Source: Calditrichota bacterium (GTDB taxonomy: Bacteria > Calditrichota > Calditrichia > Calditrichales > Calditrichaceae). Taken from it: 64,000 bases of DNA. The stretch lies in assembly GCA_024278755.1 (NCBI GenBank), contig JAJRSO010000019.1, forward strand, positions 31,109-95,108. Direction: 5' to 3'. The notes beneath the pieces are model-generated. The model saw nothing but the letters and a program-made list of their open reading frames with translations. It ran no database searches and was not told where the DNA came from. Positions 50,072-59,276 of this stretch are shown piece after piece (the first letter of the stretch is position 1; each line of letters starts with the position of its first letter). The position numbers and the translations under genes were made by a program.

Positions 50072-50524
50072 ATGATAGAACGCCTGGAAAAATTTTTATC
50101 AAAACACCTTCCGAATAATGATTTACAAAAAACAGACGACAGTAGCAATAGAATAAAAATCGCTACGGCCGCCCTGTTTCTGGAAATGGCCTATGCCGAT
50201 TTTAAGATAGACCCGGCAGAAGAAGACCAAATCATTTCTGCCTTGCAGAGTCTTTTTGAAATAGATAAGTCGGAAATTAGCGAACTAATCCGGATAGCCG
50301 GAGAAGAACGAACATCTAAAACCGATATTTGGAGTTTTACCAGTTTGGTAAAAGATAAATTCGACCGCCCGAACCGGATTGCTATTCTGGAAAATTTGTG
50401 GCGGCTTATTTACGCGGATGGACGGGTGGATAAATATGAAGACGCCCTGATTCGGAAAATCACTTCTCTTTTAGGGCTTGATCACGGGGATATGATTCAG
50501 GCAAAATTAAAAATAAAATCGTAG
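50072..50524 (+). CDS. TerB-domain protein
   Basis: 150 residues, one TerB (tellurite-resistance-like, COG4103-type) helical domain spanning about residues 25-145. Visible family features are LFLEMAYADFKIDPAEEDQIISAL and the second acidic turn LWRLIYADGRVDKYEDALIRKI; these two conserved Asp/Glu turns form the probable metal site. Such domains are often found in membrane-stress or signalling contexts, not true tellurite resistance. AAAGGA precedes the ATG. It is monocistronic or weakly linked to the next hypothetical gene 100 bases later. Confidence 0.88.
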   Translation: MIERLEKFLSKHLPNNDLQKTDDSSNRIKIATAALFLEMAYADFKIDPAEEDQIISALQSLFEIDKSEISELIRIAGEERTSKTDIWSFTSLVKDKFDRPNRIAILENLWRLIYADGRVDKYEDALIRKITSLLGLDHGDMIQAKLKIKS

Positions 50525-50625
50525 ATATTTTATTGCCAAATAAACGTGAAACACATTTAGAAAATGCATTTTTTAGTACGTTAATATTTTAGATTATAGA
50601 TTTTTATCAAGTGGAGGTTGATAGT

Positions 50626-51207
50626 ATGAGCAAGAAATATACCGAAATCGTGCTGGAAGGTAATTTTATGCTGGCAAAAGGGTTTTTGCTGGGTTTTCTT
50701 TCAAACGCTAAAGCGGATTCTAAATATTTTTTTCACCGTAAAAGCGGCATCCGGCGTGAGACTTTTAAAGAAATGCTAAAAGAATTTTTTGAACTCGACA
50801 ATCATGTGCACGTTTGTATTGAAAGTGATTTGGTTGAACCGTTTAAAAAAGCCCTAAATCTTTATACGGAAATTACGGGCAACGTTCTTAAATCGGAAAA
50901 AGAAATTGCTTCGGCAAGTTTTACCTGTTCTTACGAATTTTACAACCAAGAGCTGGCTCAAAAGGCAAAAGCTATTTTTGAGAGCCTTCCGGATGATGTA
51001 ACTCTGGAAAACTATACGCCTGTGGAAATAAAGGATGAAGAAGGACATGGCGTGGAAAGCTATGCACCGCTTCACGAATATGTCCTTCGTGCCAACGGAA
51101 CGCTGTCGGGAAGCTTTGAAAGTATTATGGATATTTATCTGAAGATTAAAAAAGGCGAACTATCGGAATCGATAATTTGCAGCGATGTTGTTTTGTCATT
51201 TAAATAG
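50626..51207 (+). CDS. Hypothetical soluble protein
   Basis: 193 residues, not recognised. It has no signal peptide or membrane segment; a mixed alpha/beta composition with an acidic C-terminal half. The start at 50626 is preferred over the GTG at 50611 because GGAGG lies eight bases before this ATG. It begins MSKKYTEIVLEGNFMLAKGF and has a few Cys (CIESD, FTCSY, IICSDV) not in a recognisable metal pattern. A long-range inverted repeat lies just after its stop. Confidence 0.75.
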   Translation: MSKKYTEIVLEGNFMLAKGFLLGFLSNAKADSKYFFHRKSGIRRETFKEMLKEFFELDNHVHVCIESDLVEPFKKALNLYTEITGNVLKSEKEIASASFTCSYEFYNQELAQKAKAIFESLPDDVTLENYTPVEIKDEEGHGVESYAPLHEYVLRANGTLSGSFESIMDIYLKIKKGELSESIICSDVVLSFK

Positions 51208-51214
51208 TTTTTAT

Positions 51215-51288
51215 ATGCCACAGAGAACCCGAAGACAACGCTTTTACAGACTGGTTTTGTCCCCACGCGTACTCTGTGGCATTTTTTT
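51215..51288 (+). terminator. Long-loop inverted repeat followed by T run
   Basis: 11-bp perfect arms ATGCCACAGAG (51215-51225) and CTCTGTGGCAT (51272-51282), separated by 46 bases, followed by TTTTTT. Probable terminator of the hypothetical gene. The arm sequence CTCTGTGGC also resembles a phrase common in intergenic repeats of environmental bacteria. Confidence 0.55.
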
Positions 51289-51433
51289 AAACAATTTTCT
51301 ATCTTAAATTTTATGGTACAATTAACAAAAATCACCGTAAAGATGCATGTTTAAATTTTAGAATTTGGTGTTTCTTTGTTATTTGGCGCTTGTATTTTGG
51401 TATTTCCTAAATTTCACTTTAGAAGTTTAGGTT

Positions 51434-52375
51434 CTATGCTTTCATTTCTTCAATCATTCGCGGAACCACATCAAATAAATCGGCGACGATTCCATAATCG
51501 GCCAGCTTAAAGATCGGCGCATCCGGATCTTTATTAATAGCCACGATATATTTGGATGATGACATTCCGGCGAGATGCTGAATCGCGCCGGAAATACCTA
51601 CCGCTACATAAAGACTCGGTGAAACGGTTTTTCCGGTCTGACCGACCTGCTCGTCATGCGGGCGCCAGCCGGCATCCACCGCCGCGCGGGAAGCGCCCGT
51701 TGCCGCGCCGAACAATTCCGCCAACCCCTCGATTAAATGCCAGTTTTCCGGGCCTTTCATACCCCGGCCGCCAGAAACGATAATATCGGCTTCCGTTACA
51801 TCCAGCTTCCCTTTTGCGCCGGAAATAATTTCTTTTACAACCGTTGTAAAATCTGCCGCGGCCGCTTCTACACTCACTTCTGCGGTTGTGGGCGCCTCCG
51901 CGGCGCTGTACACATTCGGGCGCACCGTAACAACTTTTACAGCGGAACTTAAACGAATACTGGCCAATACTTTCCCGGCATACATGGGTCGGATAATTTT
52001 CAGATCATCGCCATCCACTTCCACATGAGTACAATCAGTTGCCATGGCGGCATTTAAAATAGAAGCCGTACGCGGCCCCAAATCCTTTCCGGTGGAGGTG
52101 GCGCCCATCAATAAGACATCCGCCCCCTGCTTTTTTACCGCTTCAGCCAGAATTTTGGCATAACCGTCCGGAGAGTAGTTAGCAAGATTGTCATTTTTAT
52201 AAAATACAACTTTCTCTGCGCCATATCGGCCAAGCTGGTCTGCCAGGTCGGTAACATCCGCTCCGATTACCGCCACTTCAAAGGGCTGCCCCAATTGTTT
52301 GGCCAATGCTATATTTTCGAATGCTATCTTCCGCAGCTGTCCTTCCCGCTGTTCCGCATATACTAATATTTTCAT
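51434..52375 (-). CDS. etfA: Electron transfer flavoprotein, alpha subunit
   Basis: 313-residue FAD-binding subunit that accepts electrons from acyl-CoA dehydrogenase. The ETF alpha/beta N-terminal domain (KILVYAEQREGQ) is followed by the family signature VVSGGRGMKGPENW-type start (IIVSGGRGMKGPENWHLI) and the FAD site RAAVDAGWRPHDEQVGQTGKTVSPSLYVAVGISGAIQHLAGM. GGAG lies upstream of the ATG. Last gene of the beta-oxidation operon. Confidence 0.97.
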   Translation of the reverse strand: MKILVYAEQREGQLRKIAFENIALAKQLGQPFEVAVIGADVTDLADQLGRYGAEKVVFYKNDNLANYSPDGYAKILAEAVKKQGADVLLMGATSTGKDLGPRTASILNAAMATDCTHVEVDGDDLKIIRPMYAGKVLASIRLSSAVKVVTVRPNVYSAAEAPTTAEVSVEAAAADFTTVVKEIISGAKGKLDVTEADIIVSGGRGMKGPENWHLIEGLAELFGAATGASRAAVDAGWRPHDEQVGQTGKTVSPSLYVAVGISGAIQHLAGMSSSKYIVAINKDPDAPIFKLADYGIVADLFDVVPRMIEEMKA

Positions 52376-52458
52376 TTTTTATCACTCCTTTTTATTCTAA
52401 GCAAAACATTTGCGAAACTTCTTTTTAGTTTCGTAAACGGTTTATCTATCTCAACATC

Positions 52459-53205
52459 TTAAATCACCTTTGCTTCTTCATGTAAAAGACGCAGTAATTC
52501 GGGAACGGCGTCGGCGCTGTCGCCCACAATTTTACCGGGACTTTTTTCCGGCGGATAATTGAATTCCACCACCTGAAGCTGGTCGGCGCTTAATTCAGCG
52601 TCTATTTCATTAATCTGGATTTTTTTGGCCTTCATAATGCCTTTTAAACTGGCATAACGCGGTTCATTTAATCCGCGTTGCGCGCCGATTACCGCCGGGA
52701 GGCTGCATTCGATTATTTCATGGGCGCCGTCGATTTCCCGCTCGGCCGTCAGTTTATCGCCTTCCACCTCCAGCTTTACCACCACCGAAATCGCAGGGAT
52801 TCCCAGTTTGGCGCCAAGCAGGGCCGGCATTTGCGCATGATCGTCATCGATGGCCTGTTTGCCCAGAAAGATCAGGTCGTAATTTCCTTTTTGCAGTTCC
52901 GTCGCCAGGGCGCCGGCCGTAACATTGGGATCGGTTGGAATGTTCTCCGCTTTAATGCGAACCGCCTTGTCCGCACCCATGGCCAGGGCGCTGCGAATGG
53001 CCGAATTAACCCGATCTGGTCCGAGGGAAATAACGGTCACTTCGCCGTCAAATTTTTCACGCAGTTTCAGGGCTTCTTCCACGGCAAATTCATCATATGG
53101 GTTTAAAATAAAATTAATATCGCTCTCATCAACGGTTTTTGCTTCCGTTAATTTGATGCGGGTTTCCGTATCCGGAGTCTGTTTAATACATACCGCAATA
53201 TTCAC
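52459..53205 (-). CDS. etfB: Electron transfer flavoprotein, beta subunit
   Basis: 248-residue partner of EtfA with the AMP-binding domain. Typical start MNIAVCIKQTPDTETRI and core motif NPYDEFAVEEALKLREK; the family signature VVKLEVEGDKL...EREIDGAHEIIE precedes AVIGAQRGLNEPRYASLKGIMKAKKI. GGAGGAAAC precedes the ATG. It lies 23 bases downstream of the acyl-CoA dehydrogenase and 83 bases upstream of etfA. Confidence 0.97.
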   Translation of the reverse strand: MNIAVCIKQTPDTETRIKLTEAKTVDESDINFILNPYDEFAVEEALKLREKFDGEVTVISLGPDRVNSAIRSALAMGADKAVRIKAENIPTDPNVTAGALATELQKGNYDLIFLGKQAIDDDHAQMPALLGAKLGIPAISVVVKLEVEGDKLTAEREIDGAHEIIECSLPAVIGAQRGLNEPRYASLKGIMKAKKIQINEIDAELSADQLQVVEFNYPPEKSPGKIVGDSADAVPELLRLLHEEAKVI

Positions 53206-53228
53206 TGTTTCCTCCTTTAAATAATTTA

Positions 53229-54962
53229 TTATGCTTCAAACGGATATTTTTTTTCTTCGACGATAAAATCCGACAGTTTACTCATGCCTTTATCATTGTT
53301 GCTGTCCACCATTAACAGATTGCGGCGGACGCGGCGCCAGGCCTGATCACAAAAAATAGTACACATATTAATCTCATTAGCCGCCTTTTCTTCGCCCTTT
53401 TTGGTAATCAATGAATCCACACGGGAAATAACAGCAATCATGGCATACAAATCGGTGGCCGCATCGGCCAGACGTTTCTGAATCATTTCGCGGTAGATGA
53501 TTTTTTTACCATTGTGCATCAGAGCCCGCTCTGCCGAAAAATGCAGATTTTTAGCCCAGGTTTCAAATTGCACCTTTGCCGTGGAAAGCGATTTATGCAC
53601 ATCCTGAATGCGTTCTGTACTTATGCGCCCTTTTATCCACTCGGCCGCATAATCGGTGAGTACCCCGTAGCCTTTGATGGGCTCTTTTAACGCCGTTCCG
53701 ATTTTACGCAATACCTGTCCCCGCTCCTGAATTCCTGCCAGGGCGGTAAACATACGCAAAATTTCGTTGGTTCCCTCAAAAATCATATTGATGCGGCCGT
53801 CTCGCAAATAGCGCTGGTAGGGATACTCTTTCATAAATCCCAGTCCGCCCACCATTTGCAAACATTCATTTAAACCGATCCAGGATATTTCCGTGGCCCG
53901 TACCTTGCACATTGCCGATTCCAGCGAATAATCAACCTCGCCGCTATCTACTAAGCCGCTGGTTAAATAGATCATGCTTTCCGTGGCAAAAAGGTCGATG
54001 GTAATCTGCGCGACTTTTTCTTTAATCATTTCGAACTCAGACAGGGTCTTTTTGAACTGTTTACGCTGACTAATGTGGCCCAACGCTTCCTTTAAGAGTA
54101 CCTTTAAAGCGCCAATTGAACCGCCGGCCAGGCCAAGCCGACCGTTATTGAGCACATTCATGGCGATTTTAAAGCCTTTGCCACGCTCACCCAGCAGGTT
54201 TTCGATGGGTACCTTTACATCTTCAAAAAAGACTTCTGTTGTTGAAGAGCCTTTTAAGCCCAGTTTATTTTCTTCTTTACCGGAAGTAACCCCGCCCATA
54301 TCGCGGGTTACTAAAAAGGCGCTGATTTTATCCTTTTTCTCACCGTTCTTATCAATTATTTCCTCTTTGGCAAAAACGGTGAAGAAATCGGCAATGCCTC
54401 CGTTGGTAATCCAGATTTTGCTGCCGTTCAAAATATAAACCCCGTTTTTATCATCACGGATAGCGCGGGTTTGAATTCCCGCCGCATCCGACCCGGCGCC
54501 CGGTTCCGTTAAACAGTAAGCGGCCAGCATTTCGCCGCTACTTAGTTTGGGTAAATATTTTTTCTTTTGCGCCTCGTTGCCGTAGAGAACCAGCGCTTTG
54601 TAACCGATTGACTGATGGGCGCCCAGCGTAATCGCCAACGAGGGATCGACGCCGCCGAACAACTCAAACATTTTGGTGTAAGCCGTTGCCGACAAGCCGA
54701 AGCCGCCGTATTCTTCCGGTACACTCAGGCCCATAAACCCCAGTTCTTTTAAGGAATTTAAAACCTCATCGGGGATTTTGGAATTCTCATCGATTTTTTC
54801 GGAATCGATATTGTCTTCCGCAAACTTTTTAAACGTATCCTGCATCATTTTTAGATCTTCAGCCTCTTCGGCCTCCATCTCCGGATAAGGAAACACCAGT
54901 TCATCCAGTAGTACGCCGCTAAATAGCGCTTTTGAAAAACTTGGTTTTGTTTTGTCAGACAT
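53229..54962 (-). CDS. Acyl-CoA dehydrogenase (very-long-chain/ACAD9-like)
   Basis: Catalyses the first beta-oxidation step, FAD-dependent alpha,beta-dehydrogenation. 577 residues, larger than the usual 380 because of a C-terminal helical extension (about 430-577) as in VLCAD/ACAD9 proteins. The N-terminal acyl-CoA dehydrogenase fold has AAYCLTEPGAGSDAAGIQTRA and ILNGSKIWITNGG. The flavin-site region reads QMVGGLGFMKEYPYQRYLRDGRINMIFEGTNEI, and its Glu in FEG is the presumed catalytic base. It passes electrons to EtfAB encoded just downstream. Confidence 0.95.
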   Translation of the reverse strand: MSDKTKPSFSKALFSGVLLDELVFPYPEMEAEEAEDLKMMQDTFKKFAEDNIDSEKIDENSKIPDEVLNSLKELGFMGLSVPEEYGGFGLSATAYTKMFELFGGVDPSLAITLGAHQSIGYKALVLYGNEAQKKKYLPKLSSGEMLAAYCLTEPGAGSDAAGIQTRAIRDDKNGVYILNGSKIWITNGGIADFFTVFAKEEIIDKNGEKKDKISAFLVTRDMGGVTSGKEENKLGLKGSSTTEVFFEDVKVPIENLLGERGKGFKIAMNVLNNGRLGLAGGSIGALKVLLKEALGHISQRKQFKKTLSEFEMIKEKVAQITIDLFATESMIYLTSGLVDSGEVDYSLESAMCKVRATEISWIGLNECLQMVGGLGFMKEYPYQRYLRDGRINMIFEGTNEILRMFTALAGIQERGQVLRKIGTALKEPIKGYGVLTDYAAEWIKGRISTERIQDVHKSLSTAKVQFETWAKNLHFSAERALMHNGKKIIYREMIQKRLADAATDLYAMIAVISRVDSLITKKGEEKAANEINMCTIFCDQAWRRVRRNLLMVDSNNDKGMSKLSDFIVEEKKYPFEA

Positions 54963-55013
54963 TGTACACTCCTTAATAAGCCATTTAAAGTGCTGGCTGC
55001 GGTTTGTTAAACT

Positions 55014-57152
55014 TTAGTTCCCATAAAATCCTTTTCCCGATTTCTGCATTTTTAACAGACTTTTTGACGGGGTAAAACGTTTTCCGTAAGAGTTTGTATA
55101 TTCCTTTAAAATGGTTACGATTTTATCGATGCCCTCGGCATCCGCATATTTTAACAATCCGCCGCGAAACGGCGCAAATCCGGTTCCGAAAATCATACCC
55201 AAATCCACATCGCGCGCCCGGCCGACAATGCCTTCGTCCAAGCAGCGGGCGGCTTCGTTAATCATAGGATAGACACAGCGCTGGATGATTTCAGTTTCAT
55301 CCAAAATGGTTTTTTCTTTGATATCGATAAATCCGTCGATACCGTCATCGTATTCTTTTTTGCGACCCTGGTATTTATAAAACCCTTTCCCGTTTTTCTT
55401 GCCGAGACGATTCTCATCCACCAGCTTTTGCAGTAAGTCGGATTCTGCCATGCGGTCGCCCATGCTAACCTGCAATATTTTAGCTACTTTTAACGCGACG
55501 TCTATGCCCACTTCGTCAAACAATTCAATGGGCCCCATAGGCATGCCGAAATTCACCAGCGCCTTATCCAGATTTAAAATACTGTTTCCCTGCTCCAGCA
55601 GCGAAACCGCTTCCACCATATAGGGCAGTAACAAACGGTTGACTAAAAATCCGGGACCGTCTTTAACTACAATAGGCGTTTTGCCCAGTTTTTTTGTCAG
55701 GTTAAATACCGTTGCAATGGCTTCCTGCGAAGAGTCTTTCCCTTTGATCACTTCCACTAAGGGCATACGGTGCACAGGGTTAAAAAAGTGCATCCCCACA
55801 AAACGTTCTTTATGCTTCAGCGCTTCCGCCATTTCGTCCACCATTAACGAAGAGGTGTTTGTGGCAATAACGGCGTTTTTAGTAATTTTTTCTTCCAGCT
55901 CCGCCAGCACCATTTTTTTGATTTTAATATCTTCTATTATTGCTTCCACCACGATATCGGCAGACCGGAATCCACTGTATTCAACAGTACCGGTGATTCG
56001 GTTCATGATTTGTGTAAACTCCAGCTTACTTATGCGGCGTTTTTTTACTTTAGGCTTCAGGACTTCCGCCGCCTGCTGGTAGGCCTTGGCCACCGCTTCG
56101 TTACTGATGTCCTTTACCCGTACCGGAATATTTTTAGAGGCAAACAACTGCGCGATTCCACCGCCCATGATTCCCGCGCCCAGAACAGCCGCTTTGGAAA
56201 TATGCGCCCCTTTAAGCTCCGGATTGTCTATTCCGTTTTCTTTCTTAATCTCTTCGGTCCAGAAAAAGAGCTGCACCAGATTTTTGCTGATAGCCGTGGG
56301 AATCAGGCTGCCCAGAGCGCGCGCTTCAATTTCCAGTCCTTCTTTTAACGGAATATTATAGGTTTTTTTGATGGTTTCCAACGCCAGCGCCGGCGCCGGA
56401 TAATGTCCGTGCGTCTTTTTTAACAAGGCCTTCTCGGCCTGTGAAAAAATAAGGCTGCGGCCGGCCGGCGTTTTTTCTAATAAAACATTGGCCGCTCCTT
56501 TGGGCTTACGGTGTTCCGTATACTTTTTCCCCTTCCCGGCCAAAATCTCTCCGGCAAATTCCAACGCTTTTTCCTTTACCCACTGCTCCGGAATAACCTT
56601 GTCGGCAATACCCGCTTTCCAGGCGCGTTTCCCATTGAGGCCGCGTCCGGTTAAAATCATATCCAGCGCGCGCTGCAAACCAACCAAGCGCGGCAACCGC
56701 TGTGTCCCTCCCCAACCCGGAAGAATTCCCAGATTTACCTCGGGCAGGGCCATCTTTGCCTTGGGTGAATCGGTTATCAGGCGGTAGTCGCAACAAAGGC
56801 TCAATTCCGTTCCGCCGCCCATGCAGGCGCCGTTGATTACGGCAATCTTGATAAAAGGCAGGGCTTCAAATTTGTTAAAAACCTGCTGCCCGGCCCGGCC
56901 GACATTATAGCCTTCTTCTTCGCTGCTAATGGACTGAATTTCTTTTACATCCGCTCCGGCGATAAAGATGCCCTGTTTTTTACTCATGAACAGAAGGCAT
57001 TTAATATCCCGGCGTTCTTGCAACGATTCGATGGTTGTTTTAAAATCCTCCATAACCGGAGTGCTGAATTTGTTTATTTTTTCATCGGGCAGATCAAAGT
57101 ATAAAATGCTTATTCTATCATCGATTTTTTCTATGGTAAAAGCAGTGGACAT
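55014..57152 (-). CDS. fadB: Fatty acid oxidation multifunctional enzyme (enoyl-CoA hydratase / 3-hydroxyacyl-CoA dehydrogenase)
   Basis: 712 residues. The N-terminal crotonase half (about 1-190) has GADVKEIQSISS and AVINGACMGGGTELSLCCDYR, supplying the oxyanion hole and catalytic region, then PEVNLGILPGWGGTQRLPRL. The 3-hydroxyacyl-CoA dehydrogenase half starts with AVLGAGIMGGGIAQL (about 318-332) and has the catalytic VGMHFFNPVHRMPLVEVI (His) and NRLLLPYMVEAVSLL. The length matches bacterial FadB. It starts 27 bases downstream of the fadA end and 51 bases upstream of the acyl-CoA dehydrogenase. Confidence 0.96.
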   Translation of the reverse strand: MSTAFTIEKIDDRISILYFDLPDEKINKFSTPVMEDFKTTIESLQERRDIKCLLFMSKKQGIFIAGADVKEIQSISSEEEGYNVGRAGQQVFNKFEALPFIKIAVINGACMGGGTELSLCCDYRLITDSPKAKMALPEVNLGILPGWGGTQRLPRLVGLQRALDMILTGRGLNGKRAWKAGIADKVIPEQWVKEKALEFAGEILAGKGKKYTEHRKPKGAANVLLEKTPAGRSLIFSQAEKALLKKTHGHYPAPALALETIKKTYNIPLKEGLEIEARALGSLIPTAISKNLVQLFFWTEEIKKENGIDNPELKGAHISKAAVLGAGIMGGGIAQLFASKNIPVRVKDISNEAVAKAYQQAAEVLKPKVKKRRISKLEFTQIMNRITGTVEYSGFRSADIVVEAIIEDIKIKKMVLAELEEKITKNAVIATNTSSLMVDEMAEALKHKERFVGMHFFNPVHRMPLVEVIKGKDSSQEAIATVFNLTKKLGKTPIVVKDGPGFLVNRLLLPYMVEAVSLLEQGNSILNLDKALVNFGMPMGPIELFDEVGIDVALKVAKILQVSMGDRMAESDLLQKLVDENRLGKKNGKGFYKYQGRKKEYDDGIDGFIDIKEKTILDETEIIQRCVYPMINEAARCLDEGIVGRARDVDLGMIFGTGFAPFRGGLLKYADAEGIDKIVTILKEYTNSYGKRFTPSKSLLKMQKSGKGFYGN

Positions 57153-57179
57153 ATTTCATTCCTTTATGAACGTGTTAAA

Positions 57180-58466
57180 TTACATTGTTTCTAAAATAAA
57201 CGCCGCGCCCTGTCCGCCACCGACACACAGCGTTGCCAGGCCGGTTTCCTTTTTGCTGCGCTGTAATTCTTTTAAGAGTGTCAAAATAAGCCGTGATGCC
57301 GAAGACCCTACCGGATGTCCCAGAGCTATGGCGCCACCATTGACATTGAATTTATCCATCTCAATAGCGCCGAGTGCTTTATCCATTCCCAGGTATTTTT
57401 TACTGAACACATCCGATTCGAAAATACGCAGGTTGGCGATTATCTGCGAAGCAAAGGCTTCGTTCATTTATATGCGATCGACGTCTTTCATTTCCATTCC
57501 GGCGCGTTCGAGCGCCAGTTTGGTGCTATATGCCGGCCCCAGTCCCATCCGTTTCGGGTCTAGCCCGGCAAAGGCAAAGGATTTAATTTTACCCAACGGC
57601 TTATACCCCATAGCCTTTGCTTTTTCTTCTTCCATTACCAAGAGCATGGCTGCCCCGTCGGTAATTTGGCTGGAATTCCCGGCCGTTACGCTGCCGTTGC
57701 GGCGATCGAATACCGGCTTTAGTTTTGCCAGCGCTTCCATGCTTTGTCCGTTTCGAATTCCGTTGTCTTCGCTGGTTATCTTCGTGTATCCCGGCGGTAC
57801 CGGAATGGGCATTATCTCCTGAGCCAGAATGCCTTCTTTGGTGGCTTTTTCCGCCAGGTTATGGCTGCGCATGGCCAGTTCGTCCTGCTCTTTACGGGTG
57901 ATTCGAAATTCTTTTGCCAGCAGTTCGGCCGTATCACCCATATTGTACCCGCAAAAACCGTCGGTTAAACCAAGTTGTAAGCCGATAATCGGCTTTAAAA
58001 AAGAGCCTTTTAATTGCGAAAAAAGTTTTAATTTTTGACCGATGGATTTAGCCCGGAATAATTTACCCATCCAGTCCGACGCCTGCTCATTCCACAATAG
58101 CGGAATTTTAGACATGCTTTCCACACCGCCGGTCATATAGGTGGTGCCATGCCCGGCCTGAATGCGGTACCAGGCATCGGATACGGCCTGCATGCCGCTG
58201 GCACAATTACGCTGAACGGAAAATCCCGGAACCTGTTCCGGCACTCCGGCAAACAGGGCAATAATACGCGCAATATTGGCCGCTTCCGGCGGCTGGGCCA
58301 CATTGCCCACAATCACTTCATCCAGTTCGGCCGGATTTAAATTTAAACGTTCCAGCAGTTCGCGCAGAACCAGCGCGCCCAGCTGGTGTGCGGTTATTTC
58401 TTTGAAATCCGTATCAAATTTTACATAGGGCGAGCGAAGCCCGTCTACGATTACTACTTCTTTCAT
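57180..58466 (-). CDS. fadA: Acetyl-CoA acyltransferase (thiolase), interrupted by in-frame TAA
   Basis: 3-ketoacyl-CoA thiolase, last step of beta-oxidation. The first ORF (58466-57468, 332 residues) has catalytic Cys88 in [11 protein letters not shown] and ends DVDRI followed by TAA. The same frame resumes at once with ATGAACGAAGCC (57467-57180, 95 residues). That part holds NEAFA, the [11 protein letters not shown]is motif and the second Cys in [10 protein letters not shown]. Intact thiolases read DVDxIExNEAFA, so the TAA replaces a Glu codon (GAA to TAA). The whole protein would be 428 residues, a normal thiolase length. The TAA-ATG junction could allow reinitiation and a split enzyme, or the gene is inactive. 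Confidence 0.85.
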
Positions 58467-58481
58467 ATAATCCCCTGTAGG

Positions 58482-59084
58482 TTAAAATGCTAATAAGCCC
58501 TTTACGATATTGTCACACGATTGCTCGCTTGCTTCTTTAATGGAATATCTGGCATCGCGTCCCAAAATCCATTGACGCGCAACTTCGTCAATGGCGCCGA
58601 AAATAAATATCTTGGCAATATTGGTATCCATTTCCGGACGGAAAAAATTGATTTTTTTCCCCTCGTCTAAAATGCGGGCAATCATATTCAGGTAATTTGA
58701 AAATTGCTGATTGTGATAATCTTTAAGAAATTTGGAAGACTGACGCAGTTCTACCTGAAAGACGCCGGAAAGCTCAACATCTTCTTGGATCAACTCAAAA
58801 TAGACATGGATAAAGGTTTTGAGCTGATCTAAGGGATCGCTGATATCTTTTAACGCTTCTTCGAAACGGTCCAAAACGTGTTTCATTTTATATTCGAACA
58901 AGGAAATGAGAAGATCGTCTTTATTTTTAAAATATAGATAAATTGTGCCGTCCGCCACGCCGGCTGCGCGGGCTACGTCTTTTACATTTGCCGTATAAAA
59001 CCCTTTTTTGGCAAAGACTTTTACGGCGGCTTCTATGATTCGTTCTTTCTTTTTTTGTTTCGCTTCTTCCCTTTTAGAGGCCAC
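58482..59084 (-). CDS. fadR: TetR-family fatty acid degradation repressor
   Basis: 200 residues. An N-terminal TetR helix-turn-helix (about 15-60: RIIEAAVKVFAKKGFYTANVKDVARAAGVADGTIYLYFKNKDDLL) is followed by a ligand domain similar to Bacillus FadR (YsiA), which binds long-chain acyl-CoA and is released from DNA by it. The GTG start at 59084 has GGAG about six bases upstream. A matching operator overlaps the region 14-31 bases before the start, so the repressor should control its own operon. First gene of fadR-fadA-fadB-acd-etfB-etfA. Confidence 0.94.
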   Translation of the reverse strand: MASKREEAKQKKKERIIEAAVKVFAKKGFYTANVKDVARAAGVADGTIYLYFKNKDDLLISLFEYKMKHVLDRFEEALKDISDPLDQLKTFIHVYFELIQEDVELSGVFQVELRQSSKFLKDYHNQQFSNYLNMIARILDEGKKINFFRPEMDTNIAKIFIFGAIDEVARQWILGRDARYSIKEASEQSCDNIVKGLLAF

Positions 59085-59097
59085 ACCATCTCCAATC

Positions 59098-59115
59098 TGA
59101 ATGAATGCTCATTCA
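59098..59115. promoter_or_regulatory. FadR operator
   Basis: Palindrome TGAATGA-4-TCATTCA. The seven-base arms match those of the Bacillus subtilis FadR box (TGAATGAMTANTCATTCA); the centre differs. It lies immediately upstream of the fadR ribosome site and start, so it should repress the whole beta-oxidation operon until acyl-CoA binds FadR. Confidence 0.88.
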
Positions 59116-59276
59116 ATATATGAATTTATAACGCAATTGCAAAGAAAAATATTCTTCCGTTTTGATAAAGAATGTTTAACATTCGTGATCATCCCTATGG
59201 ATTTCTGTAGAGATGCTTTTCATGTTTTAGTGTCTTTGTAGTAAAAGATCCGTAAGCGGTTGTTCCGGTCGTTTCT

